Assembly: GCA_029975295.1 (NCBI GenBank)
Contig: JARKPK010000057.1
Location: 1-64,000, forward strand
From: Thermoguttaceae bacterium
GTDB lineage: Bacteria > Planctomycetota > Planctomycetia > Pirellulales > Thermoguttaceae
Reading direction: 5' to 3'
DNA length: 64,000 nucleotides
Shown: piece by piece, positions 1-10,148 of the stretch
Layout of the letters: each line of letters opens with the position of its first letter
Numbering within the stretch: position 1 is the stretch's first letter
Program-made: the position numbers and the translations under genes
Notes under the pieces: generated by a model
Seen by the model: only the letters and a program-made list of their open reading frames with translations
What the model was told of the DNA's origin: nothing
Database searches by the model: none

Positions 1-166
1 CTCCTTTTCCTTCGCCTTTGCCCTCACCTTCACCTTTGCCTTCGCCCTTTCCCTCCCCCTTGCCTTCACCTTTACCTTTCCCTTCTCCTTTTCCCTCGCC
101 CTTTCCTTCGCCTTTGCCCTCACCTTCACCTTTGCCTTCGCCCTTGCCCTCACCTTTTCCTTCACC
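1..166. repeat. Degenerate 6-bp tandem repeat encoding Gly-Glu-Gly-Lys
   Basis: The plus strand reads as alternating GCC/ACC/TCC (Gly on the minus strand) with TTC/CTC (Glu) or TTT (Lys). The phase is unbroken from position 2 to about 166. Synonymous third positions vary, so selection appears to act on the protein. The repeat continues past the left edge. Confidence 0.85.
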
Positions 167-817
167 CTGCGACTCAGCCTTGGCTGCGTCTTCGCGCGCT
201 TTAAGCTCGCCGCCGAGCTTGCCCGTTTTGTCTGCCAACTGCCCTTGCTCGCCTGCCAGGCGGTCTGTGTTGTCGCCGCCGGCCGTGCGACCTTGAACAT
301 CAGTTTGTCGTTTGATGAGCTCGTTGACTTCCTTGATCATCCTCTTGTAGAACGCCTTTTCCATTTCGAGCTGTTTCGCTCGATTCTCGCTGAGCAGCAA
401 TTCGAGAAGTGCGCGTAGATCTTGCTGTAGATCTGCTTGGTTCTCCATGGCTCGCGAAAGCTGATCGTTGCCCAACAGCTCAATGAGCCGGTCGAATTGG
501 GAGTTGATCAACTGATCCTTGCTTTGCTCGACGGCCCGTTTCAGCAGTGCCGCCCGTCTCGGGTCGGTCACCGAATTGATTTCGGCCATGCGAAGCAAGA
601 CATCTTCCAAGTGCTTGTAGCGATCGCTGATCCGCCGTTGTTCGACGGCCAGCCGCTCGGGCGGCGACAGCTTGTCGCTTGCCTCGGGCTTGTCCTTGGC
701 CTCGGCGGCAGGCTTGTCGGCGGCGGCCTCCGCGCCTTCAAGCCGTAGCGGCGAAAACACAAACACCCACCCCGCGGCGAGCAAGGCGGCCGTTCGGATC
801 ACTCGGAAAGTGGACAT
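1..817 (-). CDS. Secreted or anchored coiled-coil protein with Gly-Glu-Gly-Lys tail (3' end off window)
   Basis: The frame opens at ATG 817 and runs off the left edge without a stop, so the C-terminus is missing. GGAGGA lies about 8 nt upstream, and the start is 3 nt past the stop of the DUF4175-like gene, so the two are co-transcribed. The N-terminus has a hydrophobic segment (about residues 8-24) that could be a signal peptide or anchor. An Ala/Lys/Asp/Glu linker follows, then roughly 150 residues of charged heptad-like helix. From about position 166 down to base 1 the protein is almost only Gly, Glu and Lys in a G-[EK] alternation. The tail is hydrophilic and probably unfolded. Function is unknown. 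It is the last visible gene of the MoxR/VWA operon and could be a partner of the membrane proteins before it. Confidence 0.75.
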   Translation of the reverse strand, partial: MSTFRVIRTAALLAAGWVFVFSPLRLEGAEAAADKPAAEAKDKPEASDKLSPPERLAVEQRRISDRYKHLEDVLLRMAEINSVTDPRRAALLKRAVEQSKDQLINSQFDRLIELLGNDQLSRAMENQADLQQDLRALLELLLSENRAKQLEMEKAFYKRMIKEVNELIKRQTDVQGRTAGGDNTDRLAGEQGQLADKTGKLGGELKAREDAAKAESQGEGKGEGKGEGKGEGEGKGEGKGEGKGEGKGKGEGKGEGKGEGKGEGEGKGEGKG

Positions 818-820
818 CGT

Positions 821-3211
821 TCAGTCCTCCATGAGTTCGCGGAGTTTTTCTTTCTGCCGCTGTTTGGTGGCCTGTTCCAACTGTTCTTGCTGCTTGATGA
901 TCGTACGCAGCATTTCGATTGCTTCGTTGAAGTCCTCGAGTTCAATCATCTTGGCCCGAACAGCCAACATGGCGGCCAAGATGTCTTCGGCTTGGGTTAG
1001 GGCGCGGCGCCTCGCGGCCGGGCCGCGTTGAGCGTCGCCAAGCAGTTCCTGGAGAAGTTCGACGTTCTTCTGAAGGACAGGGAACATCTCGTCAGCGATT
1101 CCGTGCAGCGGCCGAGCAATGCTCAGATCGATTCGTTGCCGCAATTCTTCCGTATCAATTCGGTTGTTTACCATTTGGGCGAGGATATCGTCGAACGACT
1201 CGGCAACGCCCTTTACTTCGGCCGCGTTCTTGCGAGCGTTTTGCAGCGCCCGTTGCACGCGCATGGTTTGCAGCGCCAGGTGCTTTTCGGGCGTCATCGC
1301 CTGGCCGGTTCGGGGGGCGTCGCCCGGCTCGCCCCCGATCTCCGATGCCGGCTTGTCGCCTTCACGAGAGGGTTCGTCGGTCGCCGGCTTGCCTTCGTCC
1401 TTCGTCGGCTTGTCGCCCGGCTCGGAGCCCGGTTTGGCGCCTTGATCCTCGTCGCTCGGGTCGAAATTGACCTTCAACAGCATATCGCGGGTTTCGCCCG
1501 CCTCATTGATAATCACTTCAAATCGCTGCCGAAGCACCAGCTCGCGAGCCTCAAGCATAGCGCGCAGTTGCTCGGGAGTGACAATTTCCAACTGCCATCG
1601 CTCGCTCTGGCCCACATTGGGCCCCTGGCCCTGCCATTGGAAGCGGTCGGCCGCCCTCAAAATCAGTTGCATCTTCTGGCCGGGCAACAGCTTCATTTCG
1701 CGGGCATCGAGCGCCGTTTCGGTGGCGATGGCCAGATCGGCCGGCGCGCGAGGCAGATCGAGCAGGCGATGTTCGACGGGATCGTCATGCTCGATGACCG
1801 TTTCGGCCCAAACTCGGGCTGTGCCGAAATCGTCGATCACCCGGCCTTCAAATGGAATTCTCACCGACGGGGTGACAGCCGTACCGATGCCGAACAGGCG
1901 CACGCGAACTTGCGGGGCCTCGTCCATTTGAACGGCCAAGGCTACCCGAACCGGCTCGCGGCTGCGAATCCCGTCGGCGTCGAACAGATGGAAGAACAGG
2001 CTCGTATCATCTTCCAGCGGCGGCAGACTGAGCGTGAGTGATTGACCATCGGGGCCCAACGCGTCGCCCGAAAGCTCCCGGACCTCGGCCGTTTGATTGG
2101 CGCGAACCGACTCGACCCTGATTTTACGCAGCGGCTTATTGGCGGCTGCCCGCAAGGTAAGCTCGCTTCCTAGCGGAAACTGCATGACGCCGGTGACAGG
2201 GAGCGTGCGCGCCGAGCGTTCCGTGTACTCGGGGAACCGGCACTCGACGGTCATTTCCATCAAGCTCGGGCTATCGACGACCTCGATGCGGCAATTCGAA
2301 AGCCGATCGCCGCTGGGGCCGAGATCAACCACTTCGAAGGCAATGGGAGCGAGCACGCCTTCGAACTGGAACGAGTACTGCTGGAAGCGGTCTTTCTCGG
2401 GATCGGCCCTTCCTTCGCGCGCCATGAGCTTGCGCTGGCGCGATCCGCCCTCGGGTCGGTAACGAAGCTCGACCGACGCGGGAATGCGCGGCATGGCCGT
2501 GTCGGCGCGAACTAGCAGTGTGAGTTCGGCGCCGCGAGCCACCTTCAATACGCCGTCAACGAACGGCTGCTCCTCGCCGTCGCGCACGCCGACGACTTCG
2601 AGGAACCGCGATTGCCGCGGCCATTGCTCGGCGCTGAGCAAGAGCCCGCGACGGAGCCAAAGCTGAGCGGCCTCGGGAAACATGCCGAAAAACAGTGCAA
2701 TGCTGGCCGCGAAAAAGATCGCGCCGGTCGTGCTGCGCCGCAGCGGAAGCGGATTGAAGACCTCTGCCACGCGCACTTGTCGAATCCGTTCGGCAGCCTC
2801 TTCGCAGGTCCGAGAAAGCATCAGAGGATTGCACTTCTCCGGATCGAGCGAATTCTCGGTCAGCCAGACGGCCGTCAGCAAGGCGTCGTCGAGATGCCGG
2901 AACCGCCGCTCCAACACTACCGCCATGCTGTGATCGGCCAGCGGGGTGGTCAATCGCGAAACCAGGCAACGTCCGATGATCCAAACGGCGACGATCGCCA
3001 CAGCGGCCAAGAAGGCCAAGCGAACGATCGTCGGGGGTTCGAAGAACCAGTCGAGAGCCAGTCCGAGCCAGAAGGCCGCGCCCAGCCACGTAAACAGCAA
3101 TGTGACGCCTTCCGCCCAAATGTAAGCGCGGATTCGCCCCCGGAGCGAGCGAAGGGTCGCCTTGATTTCCGGCGAAAGCGTCTGTGCAAAGTCAATCGCA
3201 GTGGTGGCCAT
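821..3211 (-). CDS. DUF4175-like membrane protein with C-terminal coiled coil
   Basis: 796 residues. Two transmembrane helices lie near residues 35-56 and 62-85 and a third near 160-180, followed by a long beta-rich extracytoplasmic region. An acidic/Lys/Pro linker (about residues 560-620) leads to a helical coiled-coil end rich in Gln, Glu and Arg. The architecture matches DUF4175-type proteins found in MoxR/VWA clusters; the assignment is from topology and context. The start at ATG 3211 has no clear Shine-Dalgarno. It lies 134 bp after the preceding VWA gene on the same strand, and its stop is 3 bp from the next start. It probably acts at the inner membrane with the VWA proteins upstream. 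Biochemical role unknown. Confidence 0.7.
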   Translation of the reverse strand: MATTAIDFAQTLSPEIKATLRSLRGRIRAYIWAEGVTLLFTWLGAAFWLGLALDWFFEPPTIVRLAFLAAVAIVAVWIIGRCLVSRLTTPLADHSMAVVLERRFRHLDDALLTAVWLTENSLDPEKCNPLMLSRTCEEAAERIRQVRVAEVFNPLPLRRSTTGAIFFAASIALFFGMFPEAAQLWLRRGLLLSAEQWPRQSRFLEVVGVRDGEEQPFVDGVLKVARGAELTLLVRADTAMPRIPASVELRYRPEGGSRQRKLMAREGRADPEKDRFQQYSFQFEGVLAPIAFEVVDLGPSGDRLSNCRIEVVDSPSLMEMTVECRFPEYTERSARTLPVTGVMQFPLGSELTLRAAANKPLRKIRVESVRANQTAEVRELSGDALGPDGQSLTLSLPPLEDDTSLFFHLFDADGIRSREPVRVALAVQMDEAPQVRVRLFGIGTAVTPSVRIPFEGRVIDDFGTARVWAETVIEHDDPVEHRLLDLPRAPADLAIATETALDAREMKLLPGQKMQLILRAADRFQWQGQGPNVGQSERWQLEIVTPEQLRAMLEARELVLRQRFEVIINEAGETRDMLLKVNFDPSDEDQGAKPGSEPGDKPTKDEGKPATDEPSREGDKPASEIGGEPGDAPRTGQAMTPEKHLALQTMRVQRALQNARKNAAEVKGVAESFDDILAQMVNNRIDTEELRQRIDLSIARPLHGIADEMFPVLQKNVELLQELLGDAQRGPAARRRALTQAEDILAAMLAVRAKMIELEDFNEAIEMLRTIIKQQEQLEQATKQRQKEKLRELMED

Positions 3212-3345
3212 GGGGCATCATATTTCAAGGTGTTTGATGGTAGGGTAAGTCGCCCTCATCCGACCGCAAATCCGCCGGTTGTCGCGGAGGCGCCGCCGCG
3301 GTTGGCTGCGCACTCCGATTCATCGCAAAAAGCAAGCAACGATGT

Positions 3346-5868
3346 TCAAGCCAGCTTCGCCAGCCGGCGGATGATCCATTCGACGCACAAAAACCCGAAC
3401 AAACCGAGCAGCAACCAAAGCAGCCATTGCTGCTGCCATTGGGCGCTTGGCGTTTCGGTGAAAATCAAGGTTCTTGTTCGGTCCTCGAACTGGGAAACGA
3501 TTTGATCCACGTCGTCGAACAGCGCCGAAAGCCCGACAAAATAGCGACCGCCGGTCTTCTGAGCAATTTCACTCAACACGGCGTCGTTGCGCTCCGGCCG
3601 TTCTCGCTCCAAATTGGGAATCTCCACGCGGATTTGCTGAGCGAGCGATTCATCGTCGCCGCCGGGCAGCGGGAGTTCCAATCGATATTCGCCCTCTTGC
3701 AACACGGTGAACTGGCCGGAATACGAGCCCGGGCGGCCGCTGTCGGCCGTGAGCTTGACCGTCTGAAGGGTTTGGTCCGGCAAAATCACCTGCAAGGTCA
3801 CGTCGGGCAGTTCCAGCGGCTCGAGTTGCGGCGTGGTGAGCCGATAGGCCTGCACGCCGACGGTATTGCCCAAACGGTAGCGCTCTTGCCCGACCAGCAG
3901 TACGCCGCGGGTCGAGCCCCGCAGCAAGCGGCCCTTCGAGATGTGGCGGATCAGCTTGGTGTAGAGCTGTTCGAAGTAGGTCGGATCGACGGCCCGCAGC
4001 CGCCACATTTCGCCGCTGCCCATATAGAGCACGCGCCCCGAGCCATAGAACTGCCACGCCATGAAGATCGGTTTCTCGCCCTCTTGCTGCGAACCGAAAT
4101 GGGCGAGGACTGTCGCGCCCTGCTTCGCTCCCCGCACCGGAAAACACCCGTAAACCCCAGGAAACCCCTCCCACGCTTGGCGGCTTTCAACCGCCGAATC
4201 GGTAAGGGTCAAGAAGTCGGCCTCCAGTCCTTCACGGGTGAATTCGAGCGGAGCCGGTTCGTCCGTCTTGAATGCGGCCACATCCAACGACGAAAGCCGT
4301 CGCGGGAACTCCACGGGATAGAGCGCGCGGATCTTCGACATCGAGGCGTCTTCCACCCACCCGCGCACCCGATTGCCCGTGAACACCGGCCCGGCCAGCA
4401 CGATCAACCCGCCGCCCTGCTCCGCCACCCAACTTTCCAACAGATCGACTTGTTGCTGATCGAGCGCGGTCCAGTCGGGGTCGAACGCCACGATGCAGTC
4501 GTATTGATACAACTCCTCACGAGTGGACGGGAACTCGTCGAGTATCTTCACGGCCTCTTGAGAAACGCCCGGCTGCGCCGTTTGCAGCAGCACATCGGAC
4601 TCGACGGACTTGTCGCGATACATCTGATTGCGGACGAACTGGTACTCGCGTGTCGGTCCGCCCGCAAACAACAGCACCTTGGTCTTTCGGTCAACGATTT
4701 CAACGTCGGCCTCCATCACGTTGTCGTCTTTTTCCCGGTCGTTCTCCGGGCCAAGCACCTTGAGGCAATAGGTCTTCTTTCCCACGGCCTCGGGCGTAAG
4801 CGTGAACTTGACCGGCACTTCCTCGCCGTCTTGCCCCAGCGTTATCTGCTGCGACTCCACCAGTTCGCCCGTGCCGCGCGACGCTCGGCGGTCGGCCGCC
4901 GAACCCACCGGGCGAGCCAGAAGCTGTACGGTGGCCGTTTGGCCCGGCATCCGCCACGACTGAATCACACCGGTGACATTGAACGGATCGCCCGGGTATG
5001 CGCGCGGAGGCGGATTGAAGGCGGCAACGCGCACGCTGGGCGGTTGCTTGTCGGACCCCACCCCGACGGTGAGCACCTTGACCTTCGCCTCGCGGGCCGC
5101 AGCCACAATCGCCTCGGGCCCGGGGCCGGCATTATGCCCGCCGTCGCTAATCACAATCACGCCGGAAAGCGGCAAGCGGCTCACTTCCGCGATCAATTGC
5201 TGGACGCTTTGCCCAAGTCGAGTCTCTTCGCCCGATAGGGCCAGGTATTTCGCCCAATCGACATCAGCGGGCGACTTCGCTTTTGTCTCGCCTTGTTCGT
5301 CCGAGTTTTCGTCCGAATCGGCGCCGGTGCCAGCAGCAGGGCCACCGCTGGCCGCATCGTCTCCCGCGGCTGCCGGCATCGGTTTGATCTTGGCGAAATC
5401 GAGGAAGTCGCGATGGAGTTGGCTGTCGAAGCGGACGACGGTCACATCGTGCCTCGATCGCAGGCGGTCGATCAACGAACTGTCTTTCAATGCGGCGGCC
5501 GTTTGCTGAATTCTCGACACCGAGGCCGTCGACACCGACGAGTCGAAGTCGGTCAAACCCATGCTCAAACTCGTATCGACGGCAACGACGGTGCGGGAGT
5601 TGATCGTTTTCTCAGTCTCGATCCGCCAGCGGGGCTCAAGGAAGAACATCAGCAGCGCCAAGAACACTGCCCCTCGCAAAACAGTCAGAAAGACGCCCAA
5701 CAGCGGCGACAGATCGGCGGCGTCGCGCCGATACATGTAGGCAACGTAGAGCAGCACAGCCGTAGTCACGGCAATCGGCAGGATCCAATCGGAGTTCGAT
5801 TGAATCCGCCCCCACTCGAACGTGCGGCGAGAAACCTCTTCGGCCATCAGCGGGAGAAAGCGGATCAT
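3346..5868 (-). CDS. VWA-domain membrane protein with glutamine-amidotransferase-like region
   Basis: 840 residues. Two N-terminal transmembrane helices (about 30-47 and 60-80) are followed by a von Willebrand factor A domain that begins VVAVDTSLSMG, an intact metal-ion adhesion (DxSxS) motif. A second VWA strand reads VIVISDGGHN. An acidic Asp/Glu/Lys loop interrupts the domain. Residues about 400-650 resemble the glutamine-amidotransferase-like fold seen in such planctomycete proteins. A beta domain and a final helix (WLLWLLLGLFGFLCVEW) re-enter the membrane. Its start overlaps the stop of the BatA-like gene by 4 bp (ATGA), so translation is coupled. VWA proteins of this type work with MoxR ATPases; the substrate cannot be inferred. 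Confidence 0.8.
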   Translation of the reverse strand: MIRFLPLMAEEVSRRTFEWGRIQSNSDWILPIAVTTAVLLYVAYMYRRDAADLSPLLGVFLTVLRGAVFLALLMFFLEPRWRIETEKTINSRTVVAVDTSLSMGLTDFDSSVSTASVSRIQQTAAALKDSSLIDRLRSRHDVTVVRFDSQLHRDFLDFAKIKPMPAAAGDDAASGGPAAGTGADSDENSDEQGETKAKSPADVDWAKYLALSGEETRLGQSVQQLIAEVSRLPLSGVIVISDGGHNAGPGPEAIVAAAREAKVKVLTVGVGSDKQPPSVRVAAFNPPPRAYPGDPFNVTGVIQSWRMPGQTATVQLLARPVGSAADRRASRGTGELVESQQITLGQDGEEVPVKFTLTPEAVGKKTYCLKVLGPENDREKDDNVMEADVEIVDRKTKVLLFAGGPTREYQFVRNQMYRDKSVESDVLLQTAQPGVSQEAVKILDEFPSTREELYQYDCIVAFDPDWTALDQQQVDLLESWVAEQGGGLIVLAGPVFTGNRVRGWVEDASMSKIRALYPVEFPRRLSSLDVAAFKTDEPAPLEFTREGLEADFLTLTDSAVESRQAWEGFPGVYGCFPVRGAKQGATVLAHFGSQQEGEKPIFMAWQFYGSGRVLYMGSGEMWRLRAVDPTYFEQLYTKLIRHISKGRLLRGSTRGVLLVGQERYRLGNTVGVQAYRLTTPQLEPLELPDVTLQVILPDQTLQTVKLTADSGRPGSYSGQFTVLQEGEYRLELPLPGGDDESLAQQIRVEIPNLERERPERNDAVLSEIAQKTGGRYFVGLSALFDDVDQIVSQFEDRTRTLIFTETPSAQWQQQWLLWLLLGLFGFLCVEWIIRRLAKLA

Positions 5869-8072
5869 CGCGCACCTCCCTTCACCTGACCGGCCGGATG
5901 ATAACCCGCGGAATAGGCCACCAATTGCTCGCCAAGCAGCAACAACACCAGTGCGAACAACAAAAATTGCGTCAGGTTGTAGCCCGCCAATTCACCCACA
6001 GAGTATTGGAACATGTCGGCCTGCGAGTAGGTGTAGGGCACGCCCTTGAGCCGGGTGGCCAGGTCGGTCTTGGAAATCACGTTCAGGTCGCCCTCGGCGG
6101 CGTCCACGTTGTACCCGAACCGCCGTATCTCGACGGCCGCGTCGGCAGTCTTGGTGAGCACGGCTTGATAGATTCCCGCCGAAAGTGTTTCTGAGAACGC
6201 GGCCGTCAGCGCGCCGTCGGCGGCAGGCACGGCTTCGACGGTGCCCGTTGGGGCGTTGCCGGCTGGATCGAGGAATCGGACCGACGATTGGTACTGGCCG
6301 GCGTCGAGACGGAGTTCCAACGGTGTGCCCACCAATCGCGACGATTCGCCGGGGCGTTGCGACAAAAACGCTTGCAGGTCTTGCAAGAGAACCACGAAGC
6401 TCGGCGTGCGGGCCCAGTTGTTCCACGTCGGCGCGGCGGTAGTGAGGAAAACCACAACGCGTCCCCGGCCGAACGCTCGCACCAGGGCCAAAGGATCGCC
6501 GTTGCGCAGGCGGGCAATCACCTCAATCGTCGAATCGGCCGGCGGATTCCATTGGTCGGCGGCGGCGAAGTACCGCTGAACCGAGAGCATTCCGACGAAC
6601 GGATCACTCAGCCCGCGTTCGAAAATGAAATGATCGCTCGGGTTGATGTCGGGCGCTCGCTCCAGACGATCGACCGGCAGGTCGGTTGCCCCGCGGAGCG
6701 GCAGCGGGAAAAACCCCTTGCCGTCGCGATAAAGCTGCTCGTTGACGAATCGGGGCTGAACTCGTTCGCCGAGAAACACGGCCACCCCGCCGCCGGAGGC
6801 GATATATCGCTCGACGGCCTCGATCGCCGATGCGTCGAGGTGATCGACGTTTAACAGATTGATCGCCCGGAACGAGTCGAGCGGCTTGAGCGACAGGAAG
6901 CGAGGCGTCTCGATCTGCGGCAGAAGTCCGGTTTTCACCGATCCGCCCGGCGCGCACGCTATGCCGACGTACTTGGCGTCCAAGGCCGACGGGTCGCCGT
7001 CGATCAGAAGAACCGGCACCTCGGCCGGCACCGAAAGGATGCCGTAGCGCGTGTTGTCTGCCGAAACGGCGTCGGCATCCAGCCGGGCAATCACCTGATG
7101 GTCGCCCGCGGTCGGAAAGCTCACGGGAAACGTCTGCGTCACTTTTCGGCCCGGCGGAATCGATGCGATGGTCACAGCCGACCGGGAGTGTCCGTCTTCT
7201 TCGAGCTGAACGGGAACGTCGCGCACAGCCGCATCGCCAAAGTTCTGAACAGTCACCTTCATCTGAAACGGAACCTGAGCGGCCTGAACACCCTCGGCTG
7301 GTTCCAAATCGGTGATCGCCAGGTTGGGCCTTGTCCGGTCAACGCAGTTGATCAGGTGCAGTTCGACGCCTTGCTCGGCCAACTCGCCGAGCACTCGCTG
7401 GGCCTCACTCGCATCGTTCCAATCGCGCAGGCGGTAATCGGAAAACAGATAGACGATCCGCCGCTCGCCCGCGTCGTCGCCCAAGATCTGCCCGATTTCC
7501 CGGAGTGCGGGCAGCCCGTCCGTCGCCAAGACGGAGCAGGTCATCCGCTCCAGCAGCGACGAAAGCTTCGGGACGAATTGCTCGCGGTTGACGACCTCCT
7601 GCTGCATGTCGGGCTGCGAACGACCGACATGCGAAAACCGCATCAGTGTGAATTGCTGCGATTCGGGCCGATCGGCGGCGGCCTTGCCCAACCGTTCGAT
7701 CGCCCGTTTCGCCTCCAAAAAAGCACTGGTGTCGGCCCACTGATCGGACATCGACAGACTGTCGTCGAGCAGCACAATGTGGTGCGTGCGCGTTGATCCG
7801 AAAATCCGGGCCAGTTGGTTGTTCATCAGCGGCTGGGCCACCATCAGCGCAACGGCTGCCAGGGCGCAAATCCGCATGAGCAGCAAGAGCAACTGCTTTA
7901 GTCGCACCCATGTGCGGTGCTTCTTATGACTCGCCAAGAGAAACTCCATGGCGGCCCATTCCACCCGACGATGCCGGAGCATGTTGATCAGGTGGATCAA
8001 AATCGGCAGCGCTACCGCGGCGTACAGCGCGAGGTAGCCTGGGCCGAGCAGTCCGGGAAATTGGAAATTCAT
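5865..8072 (-). CDS. BatA-domain / VWA membrane protein
   Basis: 735 residues. The N-terminus fits the BatA (aerotolerance regulator N-terminal) family: an anchor helix, then RHRRVEWAAMEFLL, then a second helix near residues 60-80. A VWA domain follows with HHIVLLDDSLSMSD, an intact DxSxS metal site. The middle contains a CARDB/beta-sandwich-like stretch and a glutamine-amidotransferase-like region. The C-terminus has one membrane helix (LTQFLLFALVLLLLGEQL). It starts 25 bp after the DUF58 gene and overlaps the next VWA gene by 4 bp. The gene order MoxR, DUF58, BatA-VWA is the classic Bat/MoxR arrangement, which supports a role in envelope-stress or periplasmic complex assembly. Confidence 0.82.
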   Translation of the reverse strand: MNFQFPGLLGPGYLALYAAVALPILIHLINMLRHRRVEWAAMEFLLASHKKHRTWVRLKQLLLLLMRICALAAVALMVAQPLMNNQLARIFGSTRTHHIVLLDDSLSMSDQWADTSAFLEAKRAIERLGKAAADRPESQQFTLMRFSHVGRSQPDMQQEVVNREQFVPKLSSLLERMTCSVLATDGLPALREIGQILGDDAGERRIVYLFSDYRLRDWNDASEAQRVLGELAEQGVELHLINCVDRTRPNLAITDLEPAEGVQAAQVPFQMKVTVQNFGDAAVRDVPVQLEEDGHSRSAVTIASIPPGRKVTQTFPVSFPTAGDHQVIARLDADAVSADNTRYGILSVPAEVPVLLIDGDPSALDAKYVGIACAPGGSVKTGLLPQIETPRFLSLKPLDSFRAINLLNVDHLDASAIEAVERYIASGGGVAVFLGERVQPRFVNEQLYRDGKGFFPLPLRGATDLPVDRLERAPDINPSDHFIFERGLSDPFVGMLSVQRYFAAADQWNPPADSTIEVIARLRNGDPLALVRAFGRGRVVVFLTTAAPTWNNWARTPSFVVLLQDLQAFLSQRPGESSRLVGTPLELRLDAGQYQSSVRFLDPAGNAPTGTVEAVPAADGALTAAFSETLSAGIYQAVLTKTADAAVEIRRFGYNVDAAEGDLNVISKTDLATRLKGVPYTYSQADMFQYSVGELAGYNLTQFLLFALVLLLLGEQLVAYSAGYHPAGQVKGGAR

Positions 8073-8097
8073 GTCAGGGTTGTCGTTCGATAGCGGT

Positions 8098-9003
8098 TCA
8101 GCCGCGAAGGGCGGCGGCCATGCGATTACTCAAAAAGGCGGACAGGGCGACATCCAACGGTTGACTCGTTCTCAACATCACGTAATCGATTGCGTTTTGC
8201 GCGCAGCCGCGACGAACCTCGGCCAAAAACTCTTCCAAGGCTTTCAGGTAGCCCGCGCGTAAAGCCCGCGGATTGCAGCGCAAGAAGTCGGGCGATTCCA
8301 GCCCTTCGAAGCGGGTCGGACCGTTGAAGGGAAAATCGAGCTCATCATCGTCGAGCACATGGAACACCAGCACGTCGTGCCCGCGGCTCCGCAGCAGCTT
8401 CAAGCCGCGAAACAGCCCGGGCCGCTCGACAAGCAGGTCCGAGACGATCACCACCACTCCGCGGCGCGGGTAGCTTTCAGCGGCGTTGCGGAGCGTTCCG
8501 TACATGTCGGTTTTTCTCGCCGGGCGGCTCACTTCCAGCGCCTGCACGATGGCGTCGAGGTGATTCCGTTTGGTGCGCAACGGCACCGAGACCCGCGGCG
8601 CCTCGTCGAACGAGAGACATCCCACGGCGTCCTGCTGCTTGAGCAACAGGTACGCCAGCGAGGCGGCGATCGAGGCGCCGTACTCATATTTGTTGAGCGG
8701 GCCCGAGCCGTACCGCATGCTGTGGCTCACATCGCAGAGCAACACGCAGCGGAGGTTGGTTTCTTCCTCGAACTGCTTGACGTAGTAGCGATCGTGTTTG
8801 GCCCACACCTTCCAGTCGAGATATCGAAGATCGTCGCCGAAGGTGTATTCGCGGTGCTGGCGGAACTCGACCGATTGCCCGAAATACGGACTGCGGTGCA
8901 TTCCCGACAGGAAGCCTTCCACGATGTGCCGCGCTCGCAGCTCGAGCCGCGAAATGCGCTTGATCGTTTCAGGATGCAAAAATCTTTTGGAATCGGGCGT
9001 CAC
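8098..9003 (-). CDS. DUF58 domain-containing protein
   Basis: 301 residues from a GTG start at 9003 that overlaps the end of moxR by 35 bp in another frame, a sign of translational coupling. Family hallmarks are [40 protein letters not shown]-type sequence near residues 42-82 (written here only as a pattern: R-x-Y-x-x-GD-x-R-x-[ID]-W) and a following VWA-like strand [13 protein letters not shown]58 proteins are almost always encoded next to MoxR and are thought to be substrates or adaptors of the ATPase. No transmembrane helix is evident in this copy. A downstream ATG is possible but would remove conserved residues. Confidence 0.85.
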   Translation of the reverse strand: MTPDSKRFLHPETIKRISRLELRARHIVEGFLSGMHRSPYFGQSVEFRQHREYTFGDDLRYLDWKVWAKHDRYYVKQFEEETNLRCVLLCDVSHSMRYGSGPLNKYEYGASIAASLAYLLLKQQDAVGCLSFDEAPRVSVPLRTKRNHLDAIVQALEVSRPARKTDMYGTLRNAAESYPRRGVVVIVSDLLVERPGLFRGLKLLRSRGHDVLVFHVLDDDELDFPFNGPTRFEGLESPDFLRCNPRALRAGYLKALEEFLAEVRRGCAQNAIDYVMLRTSQPLDVALSAFLSNRMAAALRG

Positions 9004-10024
9004 GGGTCAGCTCGTCTTCACGGGTGGGAGTGACGGACAAAAGGCGATCGACGATCTGGTCGGCGGTAATGCCCTCGCTTTCCGCTGCGAAGTTCAGAAC
9101 CAAGCGGTGCCGCAGCACGGGCTTTGCCAGGGCTTGGATGTCTTCGATCGTTACGTGCGTGCGCCCGTAAAGCAGCGCCCTCGCCTTTCCGCCCAAGATC
9201 AGAAACTGCACGGCGCGCGGGCCGGCGCCCCAGGCCAATTGCTCCTCGACGAAGTCGGGAATACCCGGCTCGCGCACCCGCGTTTGCCGCACCAGCGACA
9301 GGCTGTAGCGGATGATATGGTCGGAAACGGGAACCTCGCGCACGATCCGCTGAAGCTCGATAATGTCGCCGGCCCCCAGCACCGGCTGAATGGCGTCGGT
9401 CATCACGGCCGTAGTGCGGCGGGCAACCTCGAACTCCTCGTCGAAGTTCGGGTACTTGACGAAGACCTTGAACATGAAACGGTCTTGCTGCGCCTCGGGA
9501 AGAGGATACGTTCCCTCTTGTTCAATCGGGTTCTGAGTGGCCAGCACGAAGAACGGATCGGGCAGCTTGTGCCGCACGCGCCCGACTGTCACCTGCCGCT
9601 CTTGCATCGCCTCGAGCAAGGCCGCCTGAGTTTTCGGCGGCGTACGGTTGATTTCGTCGGCGAGAATCACATTGCTGAACAACGGGCCTTCCAAGAATCG
9701 AAACTCGCGTTCGCCGGTCGCCTTATTCTCTTCGATCACGTCGGTGCCGGTGATGTCGGCCGGCATCAAGTCGGGAGTGAACTGAATGCGGCTGAACGTG
9801 AGGTTCAGCGTTCGGCTCAAGGTGCTGATCATCAACGTTTTGGCCAGCCCCGGCACGCCTTCCAACAGGCAGTGGCTCCGCGCAAAGAGCGAAATCAACA
9901 GCTCTTCGATCACTTGATCCTGTCCGACGATCACTTGCGCAAGCTGCTCGGTGATCGTTTGTTTCGCTCTGCCGAGTCGTTCGATGGCCGCCGCTCCGCC
10001 GGCCTTCAAGTCTTGTTCGTTCAT
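8969..10024 (-). CDS. MoxR-family AAA+ ATPase (first copy)
   Basis: 351 residues. The P-loop is the MoxR form GVPGLAKT (residues 56-63). Walker B and following read [19 protein letters not shown], then sensor I ([19 protein letters not shown]), and the lid domain near the C-terminus is complete. Length is normal for the family. AGGAAACCTCT precedes ATG 10024. It heads the cluster MoxR, DUF58, BatA-VWA, VWA, DUF4175, coiled-coil protein, all minus strand with tight or overlapping junctions. MoxR proteins are cytoplasmic hexameric chaperones that insert cofactors or assemble complexes with VWA partners. The toroid gene upstream ends 124 bp before this start, so it may or may not share the transcript. 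Confidence 0.9.
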   Translation of the reverse strand: MNEQDLKAGGAAAIERLGRAKQTITEQLAQVIVGQDQVIEELLISLFARSHCLLEGVPGLAKTLMISTLSRTLNLTFSRIQFTPDLMPADITGTDVIEENKATGEREFRFLEGPLFSNVILADEINRTPPKTQAALLEAMQERQVTVGRVRHKLPDPFFVLATQNPIEQEGTYPLPEAQQDRFMFKVFVKYPNFDEEFEVARRTTAVMTDAIQPVLGAGDIIELQRIVREVPVSDHIIRYSLSLVRQTRVREPGIPDFVEEQLAWGAGPRAVQFLILGGKARALLYGRTHVTIEDIQALAKPVLRHRLVLNFAAESEGITADQIVDRLLSVTPTREDELTRDARFQKIFAS

Positions 10025-10148
10025 AGAGGTTTCCTCGATGCGGAATGATAGAAATGATCGTCGGCGACCGAATACGGCTCATCGGTCGGGGACAGGCGTA
10101 ACGCACGTCGATTGCAGAAGATTGTCGGCCGCGCCGTGTTCAGCCGAC

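Noticed and set aside
1-166. Hexanucleotide repeat as a CRISPR array or non-coding satellite
   Set aside because: No spacers; the reading frame is intact and synonymous sites vary, so it is a coding repeat.
3427-5238. 603-codon open frame on the plus strand opposite the VWA gene
   Set aside because: Long antisense frame made by high GC3; Arg/His/Leu-rich, no RBS, no domain.
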